From Zeugodacus cucurbitae (taxonomy: Eukaryota > Arthropoda > Insecta > Diptera > Tephritidae), in assembly GCF_028554725.1 (NCBI RefSeq), contig NC_071670.1, positions 6,934,501 through 6,998,500 of the forward strand: a DNA stretch of 64,000 nucleotides. The letters are read 5' to 3'. Shown one piece after another: positions 24,642 to 36,300 of the stretch (position 1 is the first letter of the stretch; each line of letters begins with the position of its first letter). Under the pieces are notes generated by a model. The model was not told where the DNA came from, searched no databases, and was given only the letters and a program-made list of their open reading frames with translations. Both the position numbers and the translations under genes were made by a program.

Positions 24642-25330
24642 GAGCTCCTAAATGTAGGCAACAAATATGCTAAGTAAATTAATATGACAAATTCTGAAAG
24701 ACTCACTGTCGCATTTCTCTTAGTTGCTGAAGTGTTTTCAAGTCATCAAACAAGCCTCGATTCGTATGCGTCTTCTAAGGTCCTTTCTAATACGCTGAAC
24801 TCCCAAATGTAGGCAACAAATTTGTCAAATAAACTATTCTAAAACACTTAAAGACTTTCTGATGAATTACTCATTATTTAAATTGTGATTACAAAGTCAT
24901 ACGGCTCACTTATGTGTCCTACATGCTTCTAATGAATTTTCCGATCAGCTACGCTCCCAAATGTAGGCAGCAAATATAAGTAAGTTTATGCTGCTACATT
25001 TATTAAGCGTTTAAATTGGTTTTCCTAAGCAGCAATAGTATAACTATTGGTTCTATGCTTCTAATAGCCTTTCTTAGATATTGAACTCCCATATGTAGGC
25101 AACAAACTTTTGAAGTAAACTATTCTGAAATCCTAATTGACTTTCTGTTGCATTCTTCAATGTTTAAATTGTCGATAAGAAGGCATACACGTTACTTATG
25201 TATCTCATATGTTTCGAATGAGCTTGGCAATGAGCTACGCTCCCAAATGTAGGCAATGAATTTAAGCAATTATATTCAGCTTCATCTATTTAGCGTCTAA
25301 ATTGGTTATCCTATCCATAACAATTGGAAC
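24642..25330 (+). repeat. Tandem repeat of about 154 bp containing the box variant CTCCCAAATGTAGGCAACAA
   Basis: Five copies of the box start at 24645, 24800, 24954, 25086 and 25240 (spacing 155, 154, 132, 154). Sequence between boxes is clearly related in alternating fashion: units 2 and 4 share aaactattct...gactttctg, and units 3 and 5 share a tttaaattggttwtcct segment, implying a dimeric higher-order unit of about 286 bp. The box is a variant of the 17-bp box of the 47-60 kb field. Non-coding. Confidence 0.85.
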
Positions 25331-25552
25331 CATTTACTTAATATAATAATGAGTTACTCAGTCTTATAAGTAGAAATAGCTTGAAATTGTTAGAAAGAGT
25401 TTCTTTTGACACAAAATAGAGTCTCAAGTCAATCAAGCAACTAAATATGAACAACAAGCTGAATTTAAAATGATATTTTTGGAAAGAAAAATAACCAAAA
25501 TAACTCTCCGAAATGTATATAGAAAACTTGCACTCTACATTATGACTTCCAA

Positions 25553-25616
25553 CCCTAAAAGTATGCAAACGATTTTGCTAAACGTTTATCTTTGCATAAT
25601 TTTGCATACCTTTAGG
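25553..25616. repeat. Facing pair of 17-bp boxes
   Basis: CCCTAAAAGTATGCAA at 25553-25568 (plus) and TTGCATACCTTTAGG at 25602-25616 (minus), 33 bp apart and in inverted orientation. Confidence 0.75.
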
Positions 25617-26646
25617 TAGAAAGCCGTCACAACGCTTGTCATACAAATCGCCCACTAAACAATGGAATAGTCAAAATTGTAGACAAGGAAAAGCAACAAC
25701 AACAGTAGCGCATATTCAAATGCATTGACAACAATTGCAATCAAAAAGGGAGAGTGAAAAGGGAAAAACACTTAAAAATATGAAACAACAACACAGAGGG
25801 GTAAGAAACAGCAAATACTGACAAGGAAGTAACAATACAACAACAACAAGAACAAAAACAACTTGAGCGGCACACACACACACAGAGAGCACGGCAGCAT
25901 ATAAAATCAACTAGGGAAAGAAGCACTCGAAAAACCACAAATGACTATTAGCAGAAGCACTTAAAATACAAGCAGACACACATACAAACAACAACAACAA
26001 ACAGTAGCTACTATTTACAAAGAAACAACGAAGAGTGTACAGCAGCACAAAGAACACACGGGCGAGTATGCCGAAGACAAGGCAAAAGCTCAGTCGTGTG
26101 TGCCAGTGCGGAACTGTGGAAAGAAGACGAAGAAGCCGAGGGCGTGCGCAAGTAGAACTCAAGCTGCATTTGAGTGTAACAACGACAACAACAAACTCAA
26201 AGAAATGCTACGTACGCCAAACAATGGCAATGGCAATGACAAGGACAATTCAATTGCAATTTCAATGACTGTGTCGGAAGACGCGTTGCGGTGTGGCGAC
26301 CAAGCGTGAAGGGAGGGCGCGAAGCAACTTTGTAGGTATTGCAAGGCTAAGTGATGTGAGGAATCGCTGTTCAGATCTTATCCGCTCAACTGAGGTGTAG
26401 AAACCCTGTTAAATAAATCGTTTAAGTCTAAAGATCATAACAAAATCTCTGGACCACTAGTAATAACGTCTCAAGAATGACCGAAAGAAAGAAAGTGTAT
26501 TTTTTAGTAGAACGTTTTGGATTCTTCCCGCATCCAAAGAAAATGATCTCGGGTCCATAGTGATGGCTTAAGAAAGACAGTAAGAAAAAATGTTGTCTTT
26601 TCTCTAAATCGGAGATCAAATTTAATTTCATCGAAACAGTTCTGAT
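25617..26646. other. S1-S2 intron, non-coding
   Basis: Contains (aac)n and (ca)n simple sequence at 25.7-26.0 kb and, at about 26,430-26,640, diverged sequence that may belong to the following tandem array. ORFs on both strands at 25.7-26.35 kb are low-complexity and not supported as genes. Confidence 0.45.
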
Positions 26647-27350
26647 TCAAGAGATCCGCTGGTCCCTATTAATCGTCCTTTCTTGAAAAATATGGAAAAC
26701 TCGACATGGACGTGAATTTCAAATACGCTGAAAATGTCTATAAATCCGTTTCAATATCTAGTACAAATATCGAAATACCTTGGCTATAAGTCTTAGAACT
26801 CGATTCTCGGAATATCCATACAGACCAAAACTGGAATCCCGAGACTTTAGGTCTTTAGGCCACGGACAGGTTTCTTCCATGAAGTACGAGATCAAGAGAT
26901 CCCATAGTCTCTGTTAACCGTTGTTTCTCGAGAAAATAGGAACTCGACTTGACGGGGAGGTCACAGTCGTTGAAAACTTCTATAAATTCATTACACTCCA
27001 ATTACAAATACTTATAAAGCTTGACCCAATGCCTTAGAACTCGAATCTCGGAATATACACACAGACCAAAACTGGAATCCCGAGACTTTAGGTCTTTAGA
27101 ACAAGTCCAAGTTTTTTAATATAGTAATGAGAATAATACATTTTGAATTTTTTATGGCTCAAGAGATCCCTTAGTCCCTCGATCCCTTGTTTCTCGATAA
27201 AATGGGAAATTAACTTGACGGGGAGCTCACAATCGTGGAAAACTTATTAAAATTCAATACACTCTAATTACAAATGTCTAATGTCTTAGAACTCGAATCT
27301 CGTAACATCCATACAGAATAGAACTGGAATCTCGAGACTATTCAGAAATA
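26647..27350 (+). repeat. Three-copy tandem repeat of about 245-267 bp
   Basis: Units start at tcaagagatcc (26647, 26892, 27159). Each continues through a ttgacgggga or equivalent phrase to a conserved block, CTTAGAACTCGAATCTCGGA, and then accaaaactggaatcccgagacttt (units 1 and 2 nearly identical here, unit 3 truncated). A distant relative lies at 21.5 kb. Non-coding. Confidence 0.85.
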
Positions 27351-28680
27351 TAGATGAAATCCTGCTGCCTTCCATATAGTAAAGACGATAATCCTATGGT
27401 TTTCGGGTAAATATTCCTAGAAAGTTCAGACATACTTGGCAATTATACGGATTATAGAATTCTAAAGAGAAGTCCAATAATTATGAGGCTCTCAAATATG
27501 AGAGTTTAGCTATCGAGACTTCATTGGTATAGATCACGTGATTCATGGGATTACAGCGTCGATTTCATCAACTTATTCAAAAGGTTCCACGGTTCCAAGA
27601 CTACTAAAACAGTGCGTCGATATAAAAATTGTTCTGACTTCAAAGAGGGTGTCTTCTTTGTACTTTAAGAAGGAACAAAATTGTTAGCAATTCAACACTA
27701 ATTCCAGAATCTTTCGATAGCTTAAAGAATATATATTTTGAGAACAGACTGATCACCAGAGAAAATACTAGCGAATCTAAGACGGGTGCTGAAGGTGAAG
27801 TGTTGAATTGGTCTGAAGATAATTTTTTTTTTTTTTTGGGATTCAAAATTTAAATCTGTAGAAAAACTAACAACAGATTAATGGTAAAGCCCTCAATTTC
27901 CTACAGGGATGCTATGACTACTAGACCCACTAAAATCGCACAATTTTTACGATATATCTTATTCACTCGCATAACTTGAAATTTTTTGCATTTTCACTTG
28001 GCAATCGCGCAAGTACAAATGCATTTATCCAAGCGCACACACTTTTATATAGACATTTGAAGTATTTGTATATTAGAAAGTTAATGGTATATGAAATACA
28101 TTTTATCTACAAGTGGAAAGGCATGTGAATGGTGAATGGTTACGTTTGCGGTTAAGCTAAACAATCAAAAGTGCAGTTTTAAAACAACACAGCAACAAGA
28201 GGAGGATAGTACAATGCATTTAAGTGCATATTCTCTTTCTTCTGTATTATTATAAGATGCATTTCATTTCAATGTGGATGTACACTAGTCTGAGTGTGTG
28301 TGTCTGGCTCATGGCACAATTGAGTTTTTGAATTATTTAGAAAATGTTGAATTTATCTCTTATGTTTATTGTAGAAAATGCACTATTGAATTGGCAAAGA
28401 ATTTCTATGAAAACCAATTGACATTGTGGCGTCTTTTTTGAGAGTCTTTCAAGTATGTTTTTGTTAGTGAAATGGCAGAAAAATGTTAAATAAACTTTTG
28501 TAAACATTTTTGTATATTTAACTGTAAAATGCTATGTGCGCTTTTATTAAAATGCACATAATGGATACTCAAAGAGCCAGAGACAATTTATTATAAAAAT
28601 AATGAAATTGTTTCATTGGTGAATAAATACGGTATACATCAAAAATTTATTCAATGATCATTAAATGCGTGTAATGAAAA
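27351..28680. other. S1-S2 intron, non-coding
   Basis: No gene, RNA or clear repeat recognised. Confidence 0.45.
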
Positions 28681-29260
28681 GTAATTTTCAAAAATAAACA
28701 AAATTATACTTTTTTTTAGAAAAAATTGGTTTTGATAAATTAAAAAAAAAATGTTGTAGAAAATTCTAAAAAAAAAATGTTTTATAAAAATCTGATTTAC
28801 AAATTTCTAAAATATTTATTTTCAAAGAGAGATTTTGAATGAACCCTAAAAAATTGTGTACTGAAAATAAATTTTCAAAAATAAACAAAATTATACTTTT
28901 TTTAGAGAAATTTGGTTTTGATATATTAAAAAAAAATGTTGTAAAAAATTAAAAAAAAAAGTTTTATAAAAATCTTTTTTAGAAATTTCTGCAATATTTA
29001 TTTTCCAAAAATAAATTTTTAAATGTTTTTGAATGTATGAAAAAACTAATAATTCAAGACCTGAAAAATCTGAAAAAATGTTGCAGAAAATTCAAAAAAA
29101 AAAGTTTTATAAAAATCTTTTTTAGAAATTTCAACAACATTTATTTTCAAAAAATAAATTTTTTTGAATGTATGAAAAAATTAATAATTCAAAACTTGAA
29201 AAATCTGAAAAAAACCAATAAACTTTTTTTATAGAAAAAATTGGTAACACGGTTTTCGAA
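28681..29260. repeat. AT-rich tandem repeat of about 185 bp
   Basis: The phrase aaaataaacaaaattatact, then an attggttttgata block, an a-run, a tgttgtagaaaatt block and ttttataaaaatct, repeats at about 28690 and 28876 and in shortened form from about 29080. Composition is extremely AT-rich, so unit boundaries are approximate. Confidence 0.65.
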
Positions 29261-29526
29261 ATCTCAAATGTTAAAAAAAATTTTCTAAAATATTTTTTCC
29301 CAAAAAATAAAAATCAAATAAAAAATATTTAATTATATATTAGAAGAAAATAAATAATATGTGATAACTGAAGCTTTTTAAAATTGAAAACATACTTCTG
29401 TTTTCGAAATCATTGACATTTTCGAAAAAACAAATCTAAAAATTTCTAAAAAAAAATTAAAAAAGAAATCGCAATTTTCGAAATCACAAATATTAAAAAT
29501 ATAAAATGTCTAAAAAATCTAAAATG

Positions 29527-30402
29527 ATAGAGTAACTTCGGGTATTATGGTACAGGCGGCTATTATAGTACACCTGCTTTTCTCCTAAACTAGGTGCTCT
29601 GACAACAAAACAAAAGCTGTGAAATTTGGAAAGAGTAAAGGAAAGTTGGTGACACTTCTGAAAGTTGTCAAGTTTTCTTTCAATGCAATTTTTATGGGGA
29701 CACAATAATAATTAATTTTTTTTAGGTTATAACGGATTTTCCTATGTATCTTAGTTATTTAAAAGTGAAGTGAAGTGAAAAGTGTATCTTAGTTATGAAA
29801 GTGAGCTTATGAATTAAAAATAACAAAATGAAATGACTAGTGTCGGGCTAATTAAAAATAGGCTCCATGACTTCCGCAGAACGTGCATTGCTTATAAGGG
29901 TTATAACATATAAGAGTGCTGTCGGATCTTTTGTGCCTCCATATTTGATTTTCCCAAGAAAGAATTGCAATTCACTCCTTATGAAGAAGGAGTGAAATCG
30001 TCGTGCCATCTGTCTGGATGGGTACAAATTCCAATTCACCAATTGGTATAAACATTTCCTAGATTTCACATAACCATCTAAAGAAGATCCGGTTCTTTTA
30101 ACCTATAGTCACAAGCAAAAAAATTCTAAATCGTTCATATTGTGTTGTTAATATGGTATACCATATTGAACGAACCATGTATACCACATTACCCGCATAC
30201 TTTTCAAAGTACTACTTTTTGACTTTTTGTAAATTTTTCTTAAAAAAATCTTTATCATTTATTGTAAACAATTTTTTGCATGGTATTATTTTATCCAATA
30301 TTTCAGTGATGATGTGTATCAAATTTCGAAAGTCTCGGAATCATACCTTCTTAGTTATGATTGAAAAAAATAGGTATTCCATATTACCCGAACTTACTCT
30401 AT
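29527..30402. mobile_element. Candidate DNA transposon with terminal inverted repeats
   Basis: The left end ATAGAGTAACTTCGGGTATT continues atggta. The right end, in reverse complement, is ATAGAGTAAGTTCGGGTAAT continuing atgg: about 26 bp of TIR with two or three mismatches. Left flank gat and right flank atat are compatible with a TA target. Internal sequence has no recognised transposase; a second, partial copy of the end (ccacattacccg) lies at about 30187. Probably a non-autonomous Tc1/mariner-superfamily element, class uncertain. Confidence 0.65.
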
Positions 30403-31028
30403 ATCCCAAAAAATCTAATTAAAAAAAATCTAAAAAAATGTTTATAGAAAATAATTCCCATTTTCGAAATAACAAATATTAAACATTTTTGTTCTAAAAA
30501 ATCTAAAATGATATATCCTAAAAAATAGAAATTCCAATTCTAAATAATGAATTGTATCTTAGAATAATTAAAAAATATGTCATTACTTCAATTTTTTAAT
30601 ATAAAACATCATTTTCGAAAAAAAAAATCTAAAATATTTAACTTCAAAAAATAAAATTTTAATTTTTTTTATTTTAAAAATTTTGCTTTTCAAAAATTAA
30701 ATTTTATGATCAATTTTTTAGAAAAGAACTTTTTTTAAAATCCAAAAAATCATTTTTAAATATATTTAAAAATTTAATTTTTCGCGCTTTATTTTGCTAT
30801 CAACCAATAATAAATACAAAATTTACAGAACGTCAAACCGGATTAATTTCCAACCCGATTTATGCTTTGGAACACAGTTACTCTTTGTTTAAATTAAAAA
30901 TATCCAAAAAAAATTTAAATTTATAAAATTAATATACTCTAATGTTAAAAAATGTCTTCTTATTATAATATTTTCCAATATTTCAAAATTAATTATTAAC
31001 CAAATTAAATGTTGCTTACTACTTCCAG
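30403..31028. other. End of the S1-S2 intron
   Basis: Very AT-rich intronic sequence ending at the acceptor ttccag (31023-31028). Nothing else recognised. Confidence 0.5.
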
Positions 31029-31260
31029 GTGTTTGACGACATAATTTTCGCTTTCTTCGCCATCGAAATGCTAATCAAAATGATAGCGATGGGCTTGTAC
31101 GGCAAAAATACCTATATGGCTGATTCGTGGAATCGTTTGGATTCGTTTATAGTTTTTGCTGGACTCTTGGAATACGCAACGAATGTGGAAAATTTGAATT
31201 TAACAGCGATACGAACGATAAGAGTGTTGCGTCCATTGCGCGCAATCAATCGCATACCAA
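31029..31260 (+). CDS. Ca-alpha1T: T-type calcium channel alpha-1 subunit, exon with domain I S2-S3-S4
   Basis: This exon carries most of the domain I voltage sensor. It starts after ttccag in phase 0 with VFDDIIFAFFAIEML, the S2 helix with its conserved acidic residue. The S3 helix follows (SWNRLDSFIVFAGLLEY), then the S4 helix AIRTIRVLRPLRAINR with arginines at every third position, the charges that move on depolarisation. The donor gtaagt splits the serine codon of NRIPS after one base; the next exon begins with GT ATG, restoring AGT. Length is 232 bases. This helix order and spacing are those of Cav3 domain I, and the S4-S5 linker continues in the next exon. It is separated from the S1 exon by a 12.5 kb repeat-filled intron and from the S5 exon by only 130 bp. 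Confidence 0.97.
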
Positions 31261-31390
31261 GTAAGTGGCAAAGACTAGTGACGACTGACAGCGCGTATAC
31301 GTAACATTAAGAGTTTTACTTAATTTTCGAGCAATTTCAGGAAAATTTTTAATATTTCAATAATAAAATTTCATTTCAATTTGCCACAAG

Positions 31391-31559
31391 GTATGCGCAT
31401 TTTGGTCATGTTGCTGCTGGACACGCTGCCTATGCTCGGCAATGTGCTGCTGCTCTGTTTCTTCGTCTTCTTCATATTCGGCATCATTGGCGTACAACTG
31501 TGGCAGGGCATATTGCGACAGCGTTGTTGGGTCGTGGAATTGCCGGTCGCTAATTTTCC
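31391..31559 (+). CDS. Ca-alpha1T: T-type calcium channel alpha-1 subunit, exon with domain I S4-S5 linker and S5
   Basis: The exon begins after acaag at 31390, completing the split serine codon and reading MRILVMLLLDTLPMLGN, the S4-S5 linker. The S5 helix VLLLCFFVFFIFGIIGVQLW follows, nearly invariant in Cav3 channels from flies to mammals. After it comes the start of the extracellular turret, QGILRQRCWVVELPVANF, with the first conserved cysteine (RC). The donor gtaagt at 31560 leaves two bases (CC) of a proline codon, completed by the T that opens the next exon. The 169-base length and phases fit both neighbours. It is followed by an 11.2 kb intron. Confidence 0.97.
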
Positions 31560-32340
31560 GTAAGTACACACTTCTTAACGGTGCATTACAAAAATTTAGA
31601 AAATATTGAAAATTTTCCAATTTTTACTAAAAAAAAATAAATATTTTAAACAATAATAACTTTTCTCTTTCCGCATTGCTACTACTTATACTGCAACGTT
31701 TGTCTTTCTCTTTGGTTTTTAATGAGTTTTTCGTTTCACTTTCTCTATACTTAAGACGATGCTATGGTATTTGTTAAGCTTTTTTTGCTTAGTGTTATTT
31801 TTATTTTGGTTTTGTTTACAAAAAGCTTCTGAATGTGTAGCTTATGAATGGAGAGTATATTTTTTAGGGTCTATAGTGACTACATTGAAACAAAAAACAT
31901 GAAATGCTGAGCAAATTAATTTTAGGAAGACAAATAATAAAAAAAATATTTTTTAGAATTGTTTTAGAAAATTTAGAATTAAAAAAATTGTTTAATCATA
32001 TGAGAAGTATTATTTAAAAAAATATTATTGTATCTAATATTCTAAAGTTTTAATAATAAATATATATATTTATATTTTTAATTTTTAATTTTTTTTTTCA
32101 TTTTTAAAAATTTTATTATTTTTTTATTTAAAAAAAATTTAAATAAAAAAAAATAATATTTTTTTAATTTTTAATATTTTGATTAAAAATTTTTTTAATT
32201 TAATATTTTTTTATTTTTATTGTTTTGTAAATTTAAAATTTAATTTTTATTTTTAAACATTTTTATGAATTTAATAAAATAAATATTTTTTTATTTAATT
32301 TAAAAAATTTCCTGCAATAATTTCCATACACCTTTTATTA
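31560..32340. other. Start of the S5-turret intron
   Basis: Intron beginning with donor gtaagt at 31560. Extremely AT-rich between about 31,900 and 32,310. No coding sequence. Confidence 0.5.
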
Positions 32341-32344
32341 TTAT

Positions 32345-33310
32345 AAAAAAGAGCTTTCGTGCAGCTTTCCTACCAACACAATTTGGCGCTCAATAAGCAA
32401 CAAAGAAACAGTTTTGAGGTAGTAATTGTACAGACTCATATGTAAATAAACATAAATCAACATTTGTAAATACGAAGCATTGTATTGAAAATATAATAGC
32501 AAACGAGCTTTTTGTTAGAGCTTTTCTGAAAGATTTATTATAAAAAAGCATGCAAATTCCATAAGCATATTTATTTTATTAAATGCAATTACAATGTAAT
32601 CTTAACGCAGCTAAGCTTAAAAAAGGTCTTTTTGTGAGCTTTTTTTATAACTATTGAGCTTTTGTGCTTTCTCTAACTTAGTTCTTATTTTGATTTGCAG
32701 TAATAGAAACTGAAACAAACTATAGTAAAACTTTAGGTAATACGAGCTTTAGCTTAGAGCTTTTTGCGTGAGCTTTTCAAGTTATTTTTATTTCTGGTCT
32801 ATAACTTGCCAGAAGTAGGAATAGTTGTAAAGAAGATTTCTAACTTTTGTTTGCCATACAAAATACCAATGAAAATGCCATCAAAGCTTTACAAAAGTTT
32901 TAATCAAGAATTTGAGGAAGCTTTTAGTGTTTTTTTATACTAATATCTTTTAATATCTTTGTATTAATAAAACGCCTTAAAGAAGTTTTTATAGTACTAC
33001 ATATCCTATAGGAGTTCTAACAGAAGCTTTGTAAAAGCTTTTCGTGAGCTTTCATATATTTTCTTCACAAATACAATTTTCATTAACTCTTTAATAGCTA
33101 TAAATTGAAGTAGAAACTTTTAGAGTGTTACATTATCTTATAGAAGTTCTAACAAAAGCTGTGTAGAAGCTTTTAGGAAGCTTCCATAAACATTTTTTCT
33201 CAAATACAAATTTCAGTATCTCTAAAATTGCTATAAATAGAAATAACAACTAAATATAGGCGGGAATCATTCAACTCATCAAGCTTTCACGAGCTTTTAA
33301 GAACTTTCTA
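32345..33310. repeat. Decayed satellite with AGCTTT box, period about 130 bp
   Basis: Clusters of the type GAGCTTTTNGTGAGCTTT start near 32351, 32505, 32636, 32744, 32884, 33023, 33155 and 33281 (intervals 154, 131, 108, 140, 139, 132, 126). Between 33023 and 33281 whole monomers are still alignable (tcaaatacaa...tagctataaat). Further left only the boxes remain. Similar AAAGCTTT-rich sequence lies at 57.3-57.7 kb. Confidence 0.75.
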
Positions 33311-36300
33311 CACATTGTTATAGGTACATATATATTATAAGAAATTTTGTTTGTAATTTTTTTGCCTACAACCCACCAGTATTAAAGTAAAATTTTTACT
33401 TCAAAACACCAACAACAAACCTCAAGACTCAAAGCTACAGCTCTAACAGACATTAATATGCTCCTGAGTATTATTGACTGCAGCGTTTTATGCTGATTTC
33501 TACACTACAACTCCCAATTGAAATATCAGCTGTCTGACTGTCATTGGCACTAAGCTGTAGCAATTACATTGAGCAGACTACTGACTGCTGTACCATAGAC
33601 GTTGGCTGACTCAATGCTGTAGCTGCTGGGCGCCATGTGTCTCAAGCTCACGTCTCACAGCAAGCACGTTTCATGCATTTAGCAGACGTGTTTGCAATCG
33701 ATGAAATCCGATATACATATATTTGCGACAATAAATTTTCGATTTTTCATTTTCACGCGAGAAAAATAGTATTTTTTTAACTTGTTGCCTGCAGTCATAA
33801 TAAAAATGACAAACGCGCCACGAAGCTAATCGCTATTGAAAGCCATATTTGCATCCACCCTGTCGCATTCCTGTGCGCTGTCGGTCGGTGTCTTTAAAAT
33901 GCAAATTAATTGCTGACTGACTACTTTGCTGCTTACACCAGCCAGTCAACCGAGTCTAGTCTCCTTGCTATCAGCAAGCACTGCCGTCGAGCTGCCTGGC
34001 GCTTGCTGTCGCACACACGTGCCTCAACACACAGTCACACATACTCTGATAGATGTATATATATGTTAGTAAATTATGCCAACTCACTCATAGATCGTAC
34101 GGTAAACATTGACTGTCTGAGCATTTGCAGATTTCAGGCGCCCAAGTAACTTTGTATCGGCGTCTTGTCGTCATACATGGCTTATGAGTGCCATGAGCAT
34201 TTACTATATAAACTTACATACTTACATAACTAAATGTATGCGCATGTTTACTTAAGCGCTTCATTCGAGTAAACAAAGTGTTCAGGCAGGTGTCTGTTCA
34301 GTATATATAAATTTGGCAGTTCTGAAAACTGTAGTTGTCGGCCAAAGCAACGGTATGGAACTTTTACATATTGCCAAGTTGAGTAGATAAGTTTTAATTT
34401 GAGCAAGTGGCAAGGTATGAAGAAATTGAAATATGAAACTCGAAAAAAGAGGGATGTGAAACTGAAAGAATGACAAAAGGAAAATAGAATCGGACAGTTT
34501 TAAATTTTATAGAAAAACCAGGAAAAAATATTTTACAAAAATTTCAAAACTGAAAATTTGAAATATGAAATTTTTTATTTTAATTTTTTTTTCCAATTTT
34601 GAAAATATTTTCTCTTCGTTAAACTAAAAAAATATTTATTAAAAAACAAAAAAATTAAAAAAAAAAAAAATATTAAAAAATAAATATTTTTTTTTATATA
34701 AAATTGTTTTTTTTTGCTCAAAAAGTTTTAAATTTAGTTTAAAATTTTAGACGAACATTTAATTTCTATTGTACAATTTTATTAAAGAAGTACTAAATTT
34801 GGGTTTGGATCTCTACTAAATCAAACTGCACACCCTGAATGATGAAGAGTCAAAATTTTTATAAAATTTTATCTTTTATTTTATAAGAATCGACCGCAGT
34901 TCGTTCCTAGCAATATGAGAGTCAATTATATAAATTATTTCATTTACAATATTTCAATAATGGTTAAGGGGACCTCTCCAAAGACCGTGACTTCAATATT
35001 TTCATGCAGAACTACAGAAATCAGTACTTGCTGAGCTTTTTACAGATCCTCATTACAGTTAAGGAGCCAATTAAGGAGAATCAGTTGCATACTTGGAAAG
35101 AGGTTATATATAACTATTTTCAATTTCCCAAAAATTTGATTCTAGTACATCATATTCAGTACTAGTGTGAGCAAAAATTTTTGAAAATAATTTAAAAAAT
35201 TGATATGCTTATCAAAGTTATTTGTAAGTGTTTTTAGAAACTTTTGTATTATTCGAAACTTTTCAGTAAAAAAATTAAAAACCATTTGAAATCAGTAATC
35301 GCAGTTTATTATGGTAGTTTAAAATTTTTAGAACATTTTTAAATAAAAAGCGTTCTTTCGACTTCAAAACCATTTAGAAATTTTTGTTAATTTAATTGTT
35401 CTTGTATTATCATGAAATTTTGAAATTTGTTAAATTTCCTTTTATTATTAATTTGTTTTTAAAATTTAAATAATCAAAATAATTTTCTTTTTTTAATATC
35501 TTATGATATTAATTTTTAAATTTTCTTTCATAAAAATATTTTTTTTGCTTTCTTATATTTTTTTTTATAAAATACATAATTTCAATAATAGAATTTTTAA
35601 CTGTTTTAAAAAAATTTCAATTTCATCCTTAATATTTTGAGTAGGCATTTCTGCTTTGTTGTACATATGTAAATATTTGTTACATTATGATAAAAATAAA
35701 AAGCTTCAAAATTTTACTTTTTGACTTAGCTAGTCAATATTTGCTACTTTAATATAAATTTTAGCTTTCTTCAAAGTATTTTTTATTAAATATATTTTTT
35801 TTGCTTTGTTACGCCGGTTTAGCCTATATCAATTTTCAAAAATATAAATAATTCGAATATAGTTGACAATATTTGTACAAATATGTAAATACACAAAAAA
35901 AACATCGCTTATTTGCTTTAACTTTCAACGCGCTTATATACATCAATTTACATATGTAAATACAAGGACTCACACCGCAAATGTATATATTCTTGATTGA
36001 CTAAGATATAAGCATAAAAGCTAGAAAGAATTGAAAATTACGCTTTTTAAGAGCACATTCAATAGGTAAAATATTATTTGAAAATATTTTATTAAAAAAA
36101 AAAAAAATTAAAAAAAAAAAATTTGGATACCAATTTATTTTAATATTAAATTAAAAAGTAGTAAAGTTAATAAAAAAAAATTAAATCGAGGAATTTAAAA
36201 ATTTTTAAAAAAGATTTTGATAAATTTTGAAGAACTGTGGAAAACTTTGAAAAAAAAAAATTGAAAAATTTTGAAAAAACTTGAAAAATATTGTATGTGA

